NCBI RefSeq assembly: GCF_008831285.2
Contig: NW_022204755.1
Coordinates: 62,001-126,000 of the forward strand
From: Nymphaea colorata
Lineage: Eukaryota; Streptophyta; Magnoliopsida; Nymphaeales; Nymphaeaceae
Direction of reading: 5' to 3'
Length of the DNA: 64,000 nucleotides
The notes beneath the pieces were generated by a model. That model was not told where the DNA came from, made no database searches, and worked only from the letters and a program-made list of their open reading frames with translations. Position 1 is the stretch's first letter; each line of letters starts with the position of its first letter. Of this stretch, positions 1 to 11,053 are shown piece after piece. A program made the position numbers and the translations under genes.

Positions 1-382
1 TCAAAGCAATCTTGTATGGTCATGGGGAGATGAAGAAGGGAAGAAACAAGGAAATGAAATGAGAGAGATGATGACTACATACCTCTAATGAGAATGACTT
101 TTAGAAAAATGTGCTTGGATGATCCTAAATCCTCTTTGAGTGAAGCTCCAAGATGATGCCTCTAAGAGAGTTGTAGCTTGATAAAGTTTGCTCCAAGTTG
201 GAGAAAAAAGAAAAATGGAAAGAGGAAGAAAGCTAAGGGAAAAACTCTAAGTCTTCAAAGGACAATATACTAGAGTTTCTCCAAGGGCTAGCTCATGCTC
301 AAGAGGAGGGATTGTAGGGGTATTTATAGAGAGTTTTGGAGACAAAACTCAAAATTTGTTTTTTTTTAATTTCAGAATATTT
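1..382 (-). promoter_or_regulatory. Promoter-like segment with TATA box (minus strand)
   Basis: Read on the minus strand this stretch has TATAAATA at 321-328, followed by a pyrimidine-rich leader without long open frames, running off the window start. It could be the U3/R part of an LTR or a host promoter. It does not resemble the presumed 5' LTR of the adjacent Copia-1 (3829-4259), so I do not call it that element's 3' LTR. Confidence 0.3.
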
Positions 383-1348
383 TCATCCGAATTTCACATA
401 ATTTTGAATTATTTTCATTTTTTTTAAAGGAAATAGGTCTTGACTAAGTGGGATTTGCCAAGTTTGTTTCTCAAATAAAGGAATGTGTCTTCCCAATGGC
501 TTCATGAAGATATCAGCGATCTGATCTTTTGAAGGAACATATTGGGTTTCAAGGAGCTTGGCAGCCACTCTTTCTCGAACATAATGATAGTCCAATTCAA
601 TATGTTTGGACCGACTATGTTGTACCAAATTTATGGTCATGTGTAAGGCTGATAGATTATCGCAAAATAAAATAGGTGTTTTGTGTATACTACTCCAATA
701 TCTCTCAGTATGTAGTTGATCCAGGTCATTTCAGCAGCTGCTGCAGCTAGTGCATGGTACTCTGGCTCTGAACTTGATTGTGCGACGATGGGCTGCTTTT
801 TAGCAGACCAAGGGATGTAATTAGGCCTGAGGTATATGCTATAGCTTGTTACTGAACGTCGAGTGATTGGACATCCTGCCCAATGAGCTCTGAGTCCCCT
901 TAGAAGCATAGACTCTGTAGGTTTATTCTTAAACCATGATTGATAGTGGCCTTTACATACCTGTGGATTTTCTTGACCAGCTGGAAATAAAATTGCAATG
1001 GTGACTGCATAAACTGAGACACAAAATTAACACTATAAACCAAATCCGGATGTTTGAATGTTAAGTATTGTAAGCTACCAACCAAGCTCCTGAAAAGGGT
1101 AGCATCTTGAAAATGTGATGTGTGTTGATTACAGTAGGGAGATTCTACCATGGGAGTGTTGCTTGGCTTGCAATCTATCATGTTAGCACACTGGAGGATC
1201 TCCTTGGCATATCTTGTATGGTTGAGAAAGATGCTTGTTTCATTATGTTGTACCTGTATACCATGAATATAATAGATGCTTCCTAAATCTTTCATAGCAA
1301 AGTCAGGCTAATGTCTCAAATAAATTTCTTCAATTTGTTAGGCCTGTC
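383..1348 (-). pseudogene. Copia-1 pol 3' part: RT C-terminus and RNase H (broken)
   Basis: Three minus-strand pieces in different frames rebuild the end of a copia pol. 900-1295 carries the RT connection region (MKDLGSIYYIHGIQVQ, then YAKEILQCANMIDCKPSNTP). 637-909 carries RNase H motifs (WAGCPITRRSVTSYSIYL, then AKKQPIVAQSSSEPEYHALA). 383-640 carries the typical end SKHIELDYHYVRERV and YVPSKDQIADIF. Frameshifts fall between the three pieces. No polypurine tract or 3' LTR could be recognised after the last motif, so the 3' end looks truncated. Confidence 0.85.
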
Positions 1349-1808
1349 GCTTATGATATCATCAGAGACCATATAAGTCGTGCATAGACCTGTAGTTTTA
1401 TTCTAAACATGATGATAGTGCCTTACATACCTGTGATTTTTTGACCAGCTGGAAATAAAATTGCAATGGTGACTGCATAAATAGACAAATTAACACTATA
1501 ACCAAATCCGGATGTTTGAATGTTAAGTATTGTAAGCTACCAACCAAGCTCCTGAAAAGGTAGCATCCTGAAAATGTGATGTGTGTTGATTACAGTAGGG
1601 AGATTCTACCATGGAGTGTTGCTAGGCTTGCAATCTATCATGTTAGCACACTGGAGGATCTCCTTGGCATATCTTGTATGGTTGAGAAAGATGCATGTTT
1701 CATTATGTTGTACCTGTATACATGAATATAATAGATGCTTCCTAAATCTTTCATAGCAAAGGTCAGGCTAATGTCTCAAATAAATTTCTTCAATTTGTTA
1801 GGCCTGTC
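906..1808 (-). repeat. Tandem duplication of RT segment, copies 906-1348 and 1382-1808
   Basis: The same roughly 440-bp stretch of Copia-1 pol occurs twice with an offset of 476 bp. Copy 2 is 16 bases shorter. Its differences near the 5' end are almost all loss of one base from a doubled letter (for example GTAGGTTTATTCTTAAACC becomes GTAGTTTTATTCTAAAC), while the middle is nearly identical. This error style is typical of unpolished long reads, so an assembly artefact is a serious alternative to a real duplication. Confidence 0.85.
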
Positions 1809-2150
1809 ACCGGTTATGAGTATATCAATGACATACAAGAGCAACCATATAACTCCATGGTCGCCTTTGTGTAAGAACAAAGAGGAATCTGTTGGACTAC
1901 AGAAGAATCCATAGTTCAATAGGAAATCACTGAATTTATTAAACCACATCCTAGCAGATTGATGTAGTCCATATATGGCTTTTCTGGGTCCTTGAATCCT
2001 GGTGGTTGATCTTCCAAGTTGCCACGGAGGAATGCATTTTTATCTCAATTTGATGTATCTTCCATTCTCTAGAGAGAGCAACAATGAAGATAATTCTGAT
2101 TGTTGAAGGTTTAATAACTGGCGAAAATGTTTCCACAAAATCTATACCAG
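1809..2150 (-). pseudogene. Copia-1 reverse transcriptase core (catalytic motif lost)
   Basis: On the minus strand 2136-1951 reads ETFSPVIKPSTIRIIF and WKIHQIEIKMHSS, the copia RT start with the usual QMDVK altered. Downstream come AIYGLHQSARMWFNKFSDFL and then LLLYVIDILITG at about 1853-1820. The family motif is YVDD; here the first of the two metal-binding aspartates is isoleucine (YVID), so the polymerase would be inactive even without the frameshifts. Confidence 0.8.
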
Positions 2151-2355
2151 GAAGTTGGTTGTGAGATCACTTGCTTTCTAGGTGGACGTTTTGTCTTTGC
2201 TCTCCATTAAATGGGCTTTTACTTGCCTTTTAATCAATAGGAAACCATGCTTCATTATCAACTTCAGAAATTAGACATCTCGCATCATCTATATTTTTAA
2301 AAGGGAATTTATTCTCATCAAAAATACAGTGCCTAGAATATACATGCCCCGTTTT

Positions 2356-2751
2356 TTACATGTAGGCACCTGTAACCATTATGCATTGCACTATAGCCCA
2401 AGAAAAGCATGACAATGATCTTGGATTGAGTTTATACTGGGCATAATCGCCTGGATATGGAAAACATAAACATCCAAAAGTTCTCATAAAACTATAGTCA
2501 GGCTTAGTTTTAAATAAATTTTCATATGGAGAGGTCTTATTCAACCTAGGTGAAGGAACTCTATTATGAACCCAAACTACAGTATTGAATGCCTCCACCC
2601 AATATTTAGGCGGCAAACCATCATAGAACATCATAGCTAACCCAAGTTCTATAACAACTATGTGTTTTCTCTCTACCTGTCCATTTTGTTGTCGCATGTA
2701 TGGACAAGACATCATATGTTGAATTCCATTTTCTTGAAAAATTTTCCTCAT
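2356..2751 (-). pseudogene. Copia-1 integrase, C-terminal half (truncated)
   Basis: A 131-residue frame matches the end of the copia integrase core: NGIQHMMSCPYMRQQNGQVE followed by RKH, then YWVEAFNTVVWVHNRVPS, TSPYENLFKTKPDYSFMRTF and GCLCFPY. The last catalytic residue of the DDE triad, the Glu in QNGQVERKH, is kept. The zinc-binding HHCC part and the first two catalytic aspartates are absent, because the sequence jumps to gag above about 2760. The frame then runs out of register before RT. Confidence 0.85.
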
Positions 2752-3007
2752 TCTGAAATTATCAAATTCCGTTCCACGATTTTGATCATTCTACTAAACT
2801 GATTCTTTACAAATATAATGAATCTTTCACAACAGTGCACAAAATTTCTTTTAAAGGGAAAAGCCAACTGAGTTTAGAACAGATCTGACAAGTAATACCT
2901 TTTTCTTTGTTTGTTGTAGCTTTGCCTTTGTTGTCCAAAGATTTTTGTTGAGCACCTATTTGGTTTGATGATGCTTGGTTCAGGTTCCCAAGTTTTTCTT
3001 GTTGTCC

Positions 3008-3781
3008 TCAGTTGTATGGGTAAAACCCCCTTACATGGGAAGAGAATGTTGGTTGTCCTCGTCCTCTATGTTTGCTATTGAATCCAGATCTTTGAGTGTA
3101 GAAAACAGATTGATGCTGAGCGTTTTCTTCTTGTCCATTGAGCTGCTTCATTGTTTTGTGACAATGGAGCAGTGGGATGACCTCCTTATAAGATGGAATT
3201 GGGTGCTTCAACATGGATGTGAAAGGATTCATATTCTGGTCCCAATCCATTCAAAAGAAGGAAAACCTTGATGTGATCATTCACCGGTTTTCCAATCGCC
3301 TGAAGTTCATCGCATGTGGTTTTGAAGATTCAGATGTAATCCGCCATATTCATATTTTTCTTTTTGTGCGTCTACAACTTTTAGAGCAAGCAACATTCCC
3401 TTTCTTGGTAATCCAGTGAATAAGCTTCTTCAAGTGTTTTCCACACTTGTTGTGCTATTTCCAATCCAACGACCAAGCCTAAAACATCCTCTAAGACCGT
3501 ACCTCTCATCCATCCACGTAGGAGCCGATCTGACATTTCCATTGCAGGTAGTCTAGATTGATTTCTTGCTTGCTGCCAGTAATGATGAATTGATCTGGTG
3601 CAGTGATTTTACCACTGATGAACCCTCGCAAGTGTTGACTTTCAATAAGGCAAAGTACTTGTGTTTTCCATAGGAGGAAGTTTGTTTGAGAAAGCTTTAT
3701 GGAAACGAAATTAGCTACATTCAATGTAGATGGGTAAGGAAACTTCTGGTTTGAGGTGATGTGAGCAATGGAAGAAGCCAT
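3008..3781 (-). pseudogene. Copia-1 gag (broken)
   Basis: The start at 3781 (MASSIAHITSNQ) is followed by NVANFVSIKLSQTNFLLWKT and QHLRGFISG, the conserved N-terminal block of plant copia gag. A middle part with frameshifts leads to 3250-3008, which is rich in Gln, Asn, Arg and Gly (NSKHRGRGQPTF) as expected ahead of the zinc knuckle. No CCHC knuckle follows. The start codon lies 24 bp past the primer binding site, which supports the gag assignment. Confidence 0.8.
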
Positions 3782-3805
3782 GGGTGGGACCTTTCTTTAC
3801 AATTG

Positions 3806-3815
3806 TCTGATACCA
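3806..3815 (-). promoter_or_regulatory. Primer binding site of Copia-1
   Basis: The minus strand reads TGGTATCAGA, the ten bases complementary to the 3' end of plant initiator Met-tRNA used by most copia elements, 24 bp upstream of the gag start. Confidence 0.85.
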
Positions 3816-3828
3816 TAAAGAGAAAAAT

Positions 3829-4259
3829 GAAGATTGAAAGAAAACTTCTGGTTTTTCATGATTTTTCATTGTTATGTGCATGTTCTTTGATACACCAAGC
3901 AGGGATTTTACAGTTACAGTTATATGATAAAAGAGATCCCATGATCAGCACTTTTTCTCACCACGCTTCTCCTGGGTGGTTCTTGAACTGATCAGCACTT
4001 CTTTTCTCACGTCTGCATGATCAGCACTTTCTAGAAACTTCTTCCTCACACACTAAGCATAGTGGATCATCATAGTGGGTGGTTCAGCCATCGCTTCTTT
4101 CTCACACGCATAGTGGGTGGTTCTTCTTTCTCACACGATCACCATATGGCACACGGCTTTCTCACACGATCAGCCGGCCACCACTACTCACATGATCTGC
4201 ATAGCAGAGGTCTAGAAACATCTACAATGTTAATACATACTTACATGCATCATTAACCA
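3829..4259 (-). repeat. Probable 5' LTR of Copia-1 with internal short repeats
   Basis: The sequence just upstream of the primer binding site should be the 5' LTR. Plausible TG...CA ends lie at 3829 and 4259. It contains scattered repeats of GATCAGCAC, TTTCTCACACG and AGTGGGTGGTTC between about 3945 and 4200. No matching 3' LTR was found, so the boundaries are a guess. Confidence 0.35.
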
Positions 4260-6609
4260 ATGGGGTTGGTAGGATGACATATTCCACAAAGGACCCTTAC
4301 AGAGCAGACTTTGGAGGAAGCAAGATGATTACTACAGGGAAATGATAAATCAACTTGAAGATAACGGAAGGTAGAAGAATAAGTTGGTTTATTATGTCAA
4401 CATGCTTAAATTATTTATCGAATAGATAAATTGTTTTTAATTGAATGAATCACCTTAAGTAAAGGAGGAGGCTGAATCTATCGGGGATATGGATTCCTGA
4501 ACATAGTTGTATTAATAATAACAGGAAACTTGGTTCTTAATATGATATTTGAAGAGTCATCACCGATTCTCGTGAAAGAGTTGAGAAGAATCAAGAGGCA
4601 TTGAGTCTAGCAACACTAATTTTCTTTTGAATATTTTATTGCATTACAATATAGAGTCAATAATTATAAAAGAAAAATTAAAATGGAATTAAAATTACAT
4701 GTGCCTTTCAAGTTTCTCCCCTTTTCATGAATTACATGAATGTGGAGAACCAGGTTTGTGCTATTTGTATGTGATTCTTTTTCAATACATGATAAAGTAG
4801 GTAATCTAGTTAAGGTCCTTTCTCTTGTAGGATCGCAGTGTTGTTGCTAATCTAAGAAAACCCAACTTATATGAAGAAGTTGAATTTTCTTAGTTAACTG
4901 TAAGGGCTTTTAACTAATAAATGGATGGCATGTTATGATAGAAATCTTTTCATTCTTGCTAAGAAATGTCAAAGTTGAATTCTCTTTATCAATTGTAATC
5001 ATTTTGACTTTGTAGTTTAATAACATAGTATGATCTCAGTTGAAAATTAGTCATAGACCATTACTCATCCTTGTTTAGTACAATAATGTCAGTTACTCAT
5101 TGTTATTTAGTACAATAATATCTAACAGTCTTGATTTGTATTTGCTTCCAAGTTCTGCAGTTAATAGCATGATGGCCTAATTTGAGTGTTATTACATATT
5201 GATGTAGCAATTAAAGAAGTTCTGTTTCTGGAAGTACAAATATTTATGTGTTCCCGGTGATGGAAAATACATAGTAGAATTCATGCACCATTTGATTGAA
5301 GAAGCTCGACACCACAAGGTCAACAATGATCGGAAAATGGACAGCTCTAATTTGTTGTTATGGTGCTCATACATTTTTCTGCTGAGCTTTCTTCCATTTC
5401 ACTGCCCATGAAAAAAAATATATTGTGGATGTTCTCATATCCCCAATCTTAGCCTTTCCAGTTTTTTTTTCAGTTACCACTTTGTTAGTCTTGTAAATTG
5501 TATTCGATGTTTTTTAAATATGACTACTCAGCCAAATCTCTACCAAATTTCATCACATACACTAGTATTGAACTCTTTACATTCATCAAGATCTTTGGTG
5601 TGTTTATTTATTCCAAGTTAATGATTAATGAGTATTGGTCTCCAATTTGGGTCTCCTATATCTACAGTTGCATTCTGTGTCAAAAACCACCATTGCCTGT
5701 TGTGTATTTTACTTTTTTCAAACTGTAACATGCATGCGCTTGAGATTTTGAGTGGCTTTTCTTCTTTGATCCACAAAGTGTTCATGTGAAGAGGGGAGTT
5801 TCTAGTGTATATTTTTTTCTTTGTGGCTTTTGTAGCTTTTATATGTGCTGCGGTCGTCCAGCCAGACTTAACAGATGGAAAAGGGGTTTCCTCAAACCAT
5901 CGGCCAGATTCATCAGACAAAAAGGGTGTTTCCAATGACGCCCTCCATTTATTGCTGTCTGTTGCTGCAAGGATGCACCTAACCTATGCAAATAAGTCGG
6001 ATAAATTTAAGAGAAAAAAAAGGGATTTTGCAAAGGGGTGCTTTTCCTTGTCAAATGAAAATGATGTTTTGCCATCGTGAATCAGTTTATCAATGAAAAC
6101 GATGCTGTATTTAGATCGATCAGTAGCTTTTTGCTGCCTTTTGCCATTGAGTAGATGAGTCATTTAGTAAAAAGTGGTTGTGAAACGAAAGAACTGAATG
6201 CACGATCTGTATTTAGAGGTGAAGGACACTATCTTGTTTTTGTCATGATCAATGGCTAGGAGGCAGAAGGTTTATGGAAATGGTCGTATAGGATTTTTTT
6301 TCAGTCCCATCAAACACCTAAGGAAGTAGTAGTTGTGTTTTATTTGTGTACCCTGCATCAAACACAACATGAAATTGGAATAGGTAGAAAAAAGACTCCC
6401 TTCCACTGTATTGCAAAAGCCTTTGTTCGGTGGTCAATGCAGCGAATTTTGTATTATCCAACATTGACGTTTGGAATATTAATACTCAAATAGTTTTCTG
6501 TACCCAGCATTAATAAACATGCTGGGGGGGGGGTGCTTCTATTAGCATTATTAGACCTGCCGCCAATGAAGAACACTTTGAAGCATGAACTTCTAGACGA
6601 CATATACGC
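4260..6609. other. Gene-poor duplicated DNA
   Basis: No gene was recognised. Most of it is the duplicated block 4421-5846. Beyond it a plus-strand frame of 91 residues (5805-6080) contains two similar 30-bp stretches (5861-5890 and 5903-5932, GATGGAAAAGGGGTTTCC and GACAAAAAGGGTGTTTCC). This looks like a local repeat rather than a gene. A run of about ten G sits near 6523-6532. Confidence 0.5.
4421..5846. repeat. Dispersed duplication, copy 1 (partner 30173-31560)
   Basis: Long stretches match 30173-31560 in the same orientation, from AATAGATAAATTGTTTTTAA at the start to GGCTTTTGTAGCTTTTATAT at the end. Landmarks in the same order include GCATGATGGCCTAATTTGA and TTTTTCAATACATGATAAAG. Both copies have many substitutions and indels. 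No coding capacity is conserved, so this is an old duplicated non-coding or unclassified repeat. Confidence 0.8.
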
Positions 6610-7647
6610 AGAAGGAAAGAAACAAGGGCGGCAAGTGTGACATAGCTCACATCTTTCAAGGTATGCTTCATGCAAATTACCTCATATGTCCGCAATGCTG
6701 TTTCTACCTATATATATATTATGGCCCAAGTGAAAGGTAGGCGGTCATGAGTATGTGTCAATCCCTTCGTCTTGAACCTTGGAGGCAAAAGAGGGAAGAA
6801 GCCGTGGCTGCCTGTACCTCTAAGGCCTCGTTACTGAGGCGGCCAGCTTCTTTTAGTTGTTTCTCTATCTTACGGTCTGAAGGCAGGGGCAGAGGCAGGT
6901 GTAGGACTGTTTGGTATATATTTATGGAATAATTATATTGTGTTTTGTTTGGTTCAAAATTTAAAGTATTACTACCCTTCAGCGAAGGAACTTTTGGAAA
7001 TTAAAGAAAAAAGTTCTTACAACCATTAATTGTATTGGGCATAATTGTATTGGGCACGGTTATGTCATTCACAAAAGAAAAATAAGCCAGCTCAGTCACA
7101 GTCTTCCAAATGAAATAGAAATGTATATTGCTTCCTTCTAATTAATGCTTTACTTTATCGTTGTTGCCATTTTCTTTTAGCTAATTATCTCCTTTCTTTC
7201 AGTCCAGTTGTACAAACAACACAGAATCACGGTCTTTCACTTGTTAAAGGTTGTGAATGTCATGTTGTATTTTGGTCCTAAAATGTATGTTCTTTCTTGT
7301 TTTGTAATTACTTTGTTTAGAAGAGTACTCTAATCTATTAAAGAAGACAACTGATAAGAAAATTATGTTTGCCTAATTCATCGTAATTGAAAATATATGA
7401 ATCCATACTGCCTATATGGGAGTAGAGAGAGAAATAAGGTTTGATGATGTATATATTGAATTAAGTAGGACCACAATACCAGCCTAGGCCTGCTCGACCT
7501 GCCCGTTTTTTTCTTTTTTTCTACCAGGCCGGCCCTTAGGTTTGATAGCGGAATGAACTCTGCAATATACATTGACTTTCTTTTGGCATAAGCAAATCAT
7601 TCACATCGAAACCACCCCCACACATTTTTAAATTGCAACGTTCTCAG

Positions 7648-7656
7648 GGAGAGAGA

Positions 7657-7703
<47 letters not shown>

Positions 7704-7728
7704 TGTGTGTGTCTGTGAGAGAGAGAGA

Positions 7729-7762
<34 letters not shown>

Positions 7763-7763
7763 A
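7648..7763. repeat. Compound (GA)n/(GT)n microsatellite
   Basis: Alternating GA and GT dinucleotide blocks fill about 116 bp. At the same place in the other copy of the duplication (about 15610-15650) there is only a short GA tract, so this array expanded in copy A or shrank in copy B. Confidence 0.95.
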
Positions 7764-7869
7764 ATAAAAATTAACATAACATTAACATAAGTGCAACAAA
7801 AAGTTTAATCTGAACAAGTGATTACATCTAAAGATTAGCTCTTAATTTTTTTAAGAAGTTGGAGGTACC

Positions 7870-8600
7870 ACCATTTCCCCATAGGTTACTGGAAATTAAC
7901 TATGCATCATACAAAATAGAGGATGTCATGCGCTAAACTAAGACAGTCTCATTCCTATAAATAATATCGTTTCTGGAGTTCCAAATGCGCCATATGTAAA
8001 CAGTCGTTCTCTAAATGGTACACCATTTCTTTTTGTTTCTCACTCTAACTGGTCCATGGATCAGGTTCCGAATTGTAGATATGTTTGTGACTTCAATATG
8101 AGGCATAGACTAGGTAAGTGCATAAAGATCTTGAGACACTCGACAAAACCACATCAGGTGAGTGGTAGACCTCGGCACAATAACATAAAGGACACTTGCT
8201 CGCAAGGTGAAAACCAGATCTTGTGACGTTATTTTGAGTCTAAATGTGGTCCTATAGAATAAACCATGCAAGAATTTTGGTTCGTCGAGTAGGACCCCCA
8301 CCCAAAGGAGGTTATGAGGAAACCAGTTGACACCAGTTGGTTGAAGCAAGCTATATGCACGATGTACATAGAAACACCCTTCGCCATCTCGTGCCCATGA
8401 AAAAAAATGCTGTATGAAATAAATCCATCTTGGAAGGGTGAGAGGGGGAGAGAGTCAAGTCTTTCGAAAAATAAACCTATATCCGAAAGTATGACTATAA
8501 TTCGAAGCCACCCTGAATTTTCAGTGGTTCTTGATGCATTTTTTAATGGTTGTTCACTGATCACATCTGCCAACATTTTATATATTTTTTTTACATCTGT
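7870..8600 (-). pseudogene. LINE ORF2 C-terminal fragment (copy A, broken)
   Basis: Minus-strand frames give pieces typical of the zinc-binding tail after plant non-LTR reverse transcriptase: TTHLMWFCRVSQDLYALT from 8110-8349, and near 8040-7960 a frame reading TVYIWRIWNSRNDIIYRNE. The W-x-x-RN-(D/E)-x-(I/V)-(I/F) pattern after a C/H-rich region is characteristic of the zf-RVT domain. Several frameshifts and stops break it. The same fragment is in copy B. Confidence 0.5.
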
Positions 8601-9805
8601 CAACCATTCAATAGTATGAACTATCTCTGATTATTTCAATAAAAGAGTATTTTGATTATTGCAAACCCTTGGCATGGTGTCTTGTGTTAGGAATTAACAT
8701 ATAATGTGTTTGAAAGTGATCAAACGTTTGTAATTTAATTTTGATTATTTAGTTGTCTCGGCAACACACATGCATTTAATTAGTCAGGTTTTAGAAATAA
8801 TTGCTCAAAACACTGGTTTCGATCAGATGGTTTTGTAAATCTATTGGTTGAACTTTTTTTTTTGTCCCATGGCATACTCCATCCATCGACTTTTCTCCCA
8901 TGTACCAAGTCAAAAAACTTTAACATATAATTTTTTTGTGTTTGGATCGTTTTCCAAGAGTGTCCTATTAATTTCCTCCCTCAGAGGATTAATATTTCAT
9001 ATTCACAAGAATGCATTCGTAGGTTGTTTTGGTGGCAAAACTCATTTTTTGAGGTAAAAAACGATTCTCCCTTCTAAGACACTGTTTCGTAAGAGTTTGG
9101 ATGATAAGAAGTGCAAGTTTTATGAAAAATTATTTTTGTAAGAAAATATTTTACCCAAATTAATTTAAAATAAAAAAATGTTTTGATTCTATATCCAAAC
9201 ATACAAATCTGTTTTACAAAACTAATTAAAAAATAATTTTTAAAAAACTACTTTTCATAAAACGTTTTTTTGTGGTGGATCGTTAAAATGCTAGCACATC
9301 TTAGACTGAATGTACTGAAATATTTCCACAATCTTTCACAAAATTATACAAAGTGGCCCGATTCTTGGGAAAATAGTAAATCACTAGTCAACTCTTAAAG
9401 ATCAAGAAACGTGCACTCAACTTTTGGGATAAATCTCAATGTGTAGCTTTGGCATGGAAGTCACAAAAATTATAGGGAATAATTTATACAAATTCCCTTT
9501 TATTGAAAACTATCCATTTTATTTTTCTCTTCCTTTGCAGGTAATTTAGATTGAGATGAGTAATTTTGTAAATTATCCCTTTATTTTAATGGCTGCTGCC
9601 GCTGCAGCTTCTTAAACCCATTGATACATAAGTCACTGATTTTCCATAGGCCCATTCAGTGCCGCGACAAATTCAATACTTGGGAGACAATACCCTTGGA
9701 GTCCACGCTTTACCTTTTCCCCTTTAGGAATTAGGAATATCTCAAACACTTGAGTGCTCGACCTTGTCTATTACAGTGTAATCCTTTGCAGCTTTAGTAA
9801 TTTTC

Positions 9806-9970
9806 ATGGAAATCGGATTGAAGAACACTTTCAAGGACTCTCCAGCCCGATCAGTGAGTCTTGAAGGGTCAGCTCAACTGCACAGCCTCACTTTGGTGAG
9901 TGGGGAGATTAGTGTAACAGAGAACCTGACATCCGATGCAAACAATCAGTCGAAGGAGCAGAGCTTGTGA
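9806..9970 (+). pseudogene. Small ORF, 54 residues, copy A; function unknown
   Basis: The frame starts MEIGLKNTFKDSPARSVSLE and continues GSAQLHSLTLV. A paralogous frame lies at 17707-17916 in the other copy of the duplication. Most visible differences between the two change an amino acid (G/R, L/Q, K/E, A/V, I/V, T/R), so there is little sign of purifying selection. A possible splice donor follows CACTTTG (GTGAGT), so it could be a relic first exon. I do not recognise the protein. Confidence 0.3.
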
Positions 9971-10158
9971 TGATGTATGCTGCCAATTGACGGTGGAAAT
10001 AACACGTCACAAATGGCTCTGTAACGTCATCTGAGATCTTCATCTCCTATATTTCTCGTCGTCCATTTTCTATTTCCTTGTCGGCATTTAATTCCTCGAG
10101 CTTCTGGAGACCCGTGGGGTTCATCGTCCTATTAGCCTTTCATGGGGAGGCTGGCTAT

Positions 10159-10480
10159 TAGGGATGTCAGTAAATCTTATTCAGATCAAATATCCGATCA
10201 AGTTTCTTTCAATGAATCAGATATGAAAAGAAGAGAAGTTTGATATCCAAATAAAAAATCAGATAGAATTCGATATTAAAAATTGGCATCCGATTAACTT
10301 TGGATTCAGACTCTGCATCAAATAGATACCCAATCGGAAACAAAAAAAGATAATGGATATATAAACCCAAATTTACAGATCCGAATCTAAATAAAGTATT
10401 TTATTCTACATTATTGTAAATTTATAAATCTGAACCCAAATTTGAATCCCCAATTTTAAATTAATATCATCGGATTCTGA
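10159..10480 (+). mobile_element. hAT-like MITE, right end missing
   Basis: The segment begins TAGGGATGTC, like Ac/hAT terminal repeats, and continues with the AT-rich GATCCGAATC-type motifs of this family. It is the reverse complement of 29820-30139. The right terminal repeat is not seen; the sequence grades into shared flank. Confidence 0.55.
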
Positions 10481-10559
10481 CACTAATTCAAACTTGGTCG
10501 AGCACATGACGAGGTTTAGGTTACATGCACGGTCGATAGCCTTTAAGTGATATTTTCTT

Positions 10560-11032
10560 CATAAGTCTTCTTGCTTTTATAGCTGCATTTTTTAATCACT
10601 ACCCACGAGATCAGGTTAGTTGCACGGTTGATAGCCTTTAAGAAAATGATAAGTGCCCCTCCTGGCCCACTGGCTCCCTAGCCCACTTTTGGGGTACTTG
10701 GCATCCACAAGAGCCTAATACCAGATTTGAACATCCACCCATGTCATCGATACTAGACTAAACACATGAGAGGTAGAGAAAGAGAGCTTCTGTGATGGAA
10801 ACAGGGATGGGGAGCATATGAAGAAGGGGTAGAGAGTTTATTTCCTCTCTTAGGTGTAAAGTGTGTCGCAGGCCTTCTCATGATCTTGTTGTTGGCAACT
10901 CCACCATCATCAACGTCATTGTCGTCTTCTCAAGAGATTTACTGGAGAAACTATGATTTAGCAATTTCCAACCTTCACGAGGCTATGAAGCTCAAACGGA
11001 AGAACGTTTGGGCATTCTACCTCTTGGGATTT
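10560..11032 (+). repeat. Shared flank upstream of the Copia-2/3 LTR, copy 1
   Basis: This stretch matches, in reverse orientation, 29244-29760, and in two pieces 33326-33515 and 34865-35090. It always ends where the LTR that starts TGTTA begins, so the unit that multiplied included DNA outside the LTR. It carries the TPR-like ORF at 10880-11053. Confidence 0.8.
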
Positions 11033-11053
11033 GTTATGAAAAATGAAAACTAA
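10880..11053 (+). pseudogene. 57-residue gene fragment with TPR-like sequence
   Basis: The plus-strand frame starts MILLLATPPSSTSLSSSQEI, then YWRNYDLAISNLHEAMKLK and KNVWAFYLLGFVMKNEN. The part AISNLHEAMKLKRKNVWAFY with the following LLG fits the second helix of one tetratricopeptide repeat and the first helix of the next, which is suggestive only. The last residues come from the adjoining LTR (11033 onward). Two other copies (29262-29395 and 33340-33475, both minus) keep the same wording, DLAISNFQEAVKLKRKNVRA and DLPISNLQEAMKLK, but contain stops. It looks like a captured host exon multiplied with the LTR. The parent gene is unknown. Confidence 0.4.

Larger units (their letters stand above)
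383..4259 (-). mobile_element. Copia-1: degenerate Ty1-copia retrotransposon
   Basis: The minus-strand order gag (3008-3781), integrase (2356-2751), reverse transcriptase (1809-2150), RNase H (383-909) is the Ty1-copia order. A primer binding site lies just upstream of gag at 3806-3815. The zinc knuckle, protease and N-terminal half of integrase are missing between about 2760 and 3000, and pol is broken by many frameshifts. The reverse transcriptase C-terminal region is present twice (906-1348 and 1382-1808). The element cannot encode its own transposition. Confidence 0.85.
6610..9966. repeat. Large direct duplication, copy A (partner 13968-17862)
   Basis: The 3.36-kb segment matches 13968-17862 in the same orientation, from GAAGGAAAGAAACA at the start to the small ORF at 9806-9970. 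Identity by eye is high, roughly nine in ten bases. Copy A lacks about 600 bp present in copy B (14393-14997) and has a longer GA/GT microsatellite. It carries a LINE tail (7870-8600). The two copies flank Copia-2 and its neighbours. Confidence 0.9.

Noticed and set aside
5805-6080. 91-residue ORF starting MYIFFFVAFVAFICAAVV, resembling a signal peptide
   Set aside because: The N-terminus comes from T-rich repeat DNA shared with 31519, where the frame differs. The rest contains a local direct repeat, and no domain or splice context was found.
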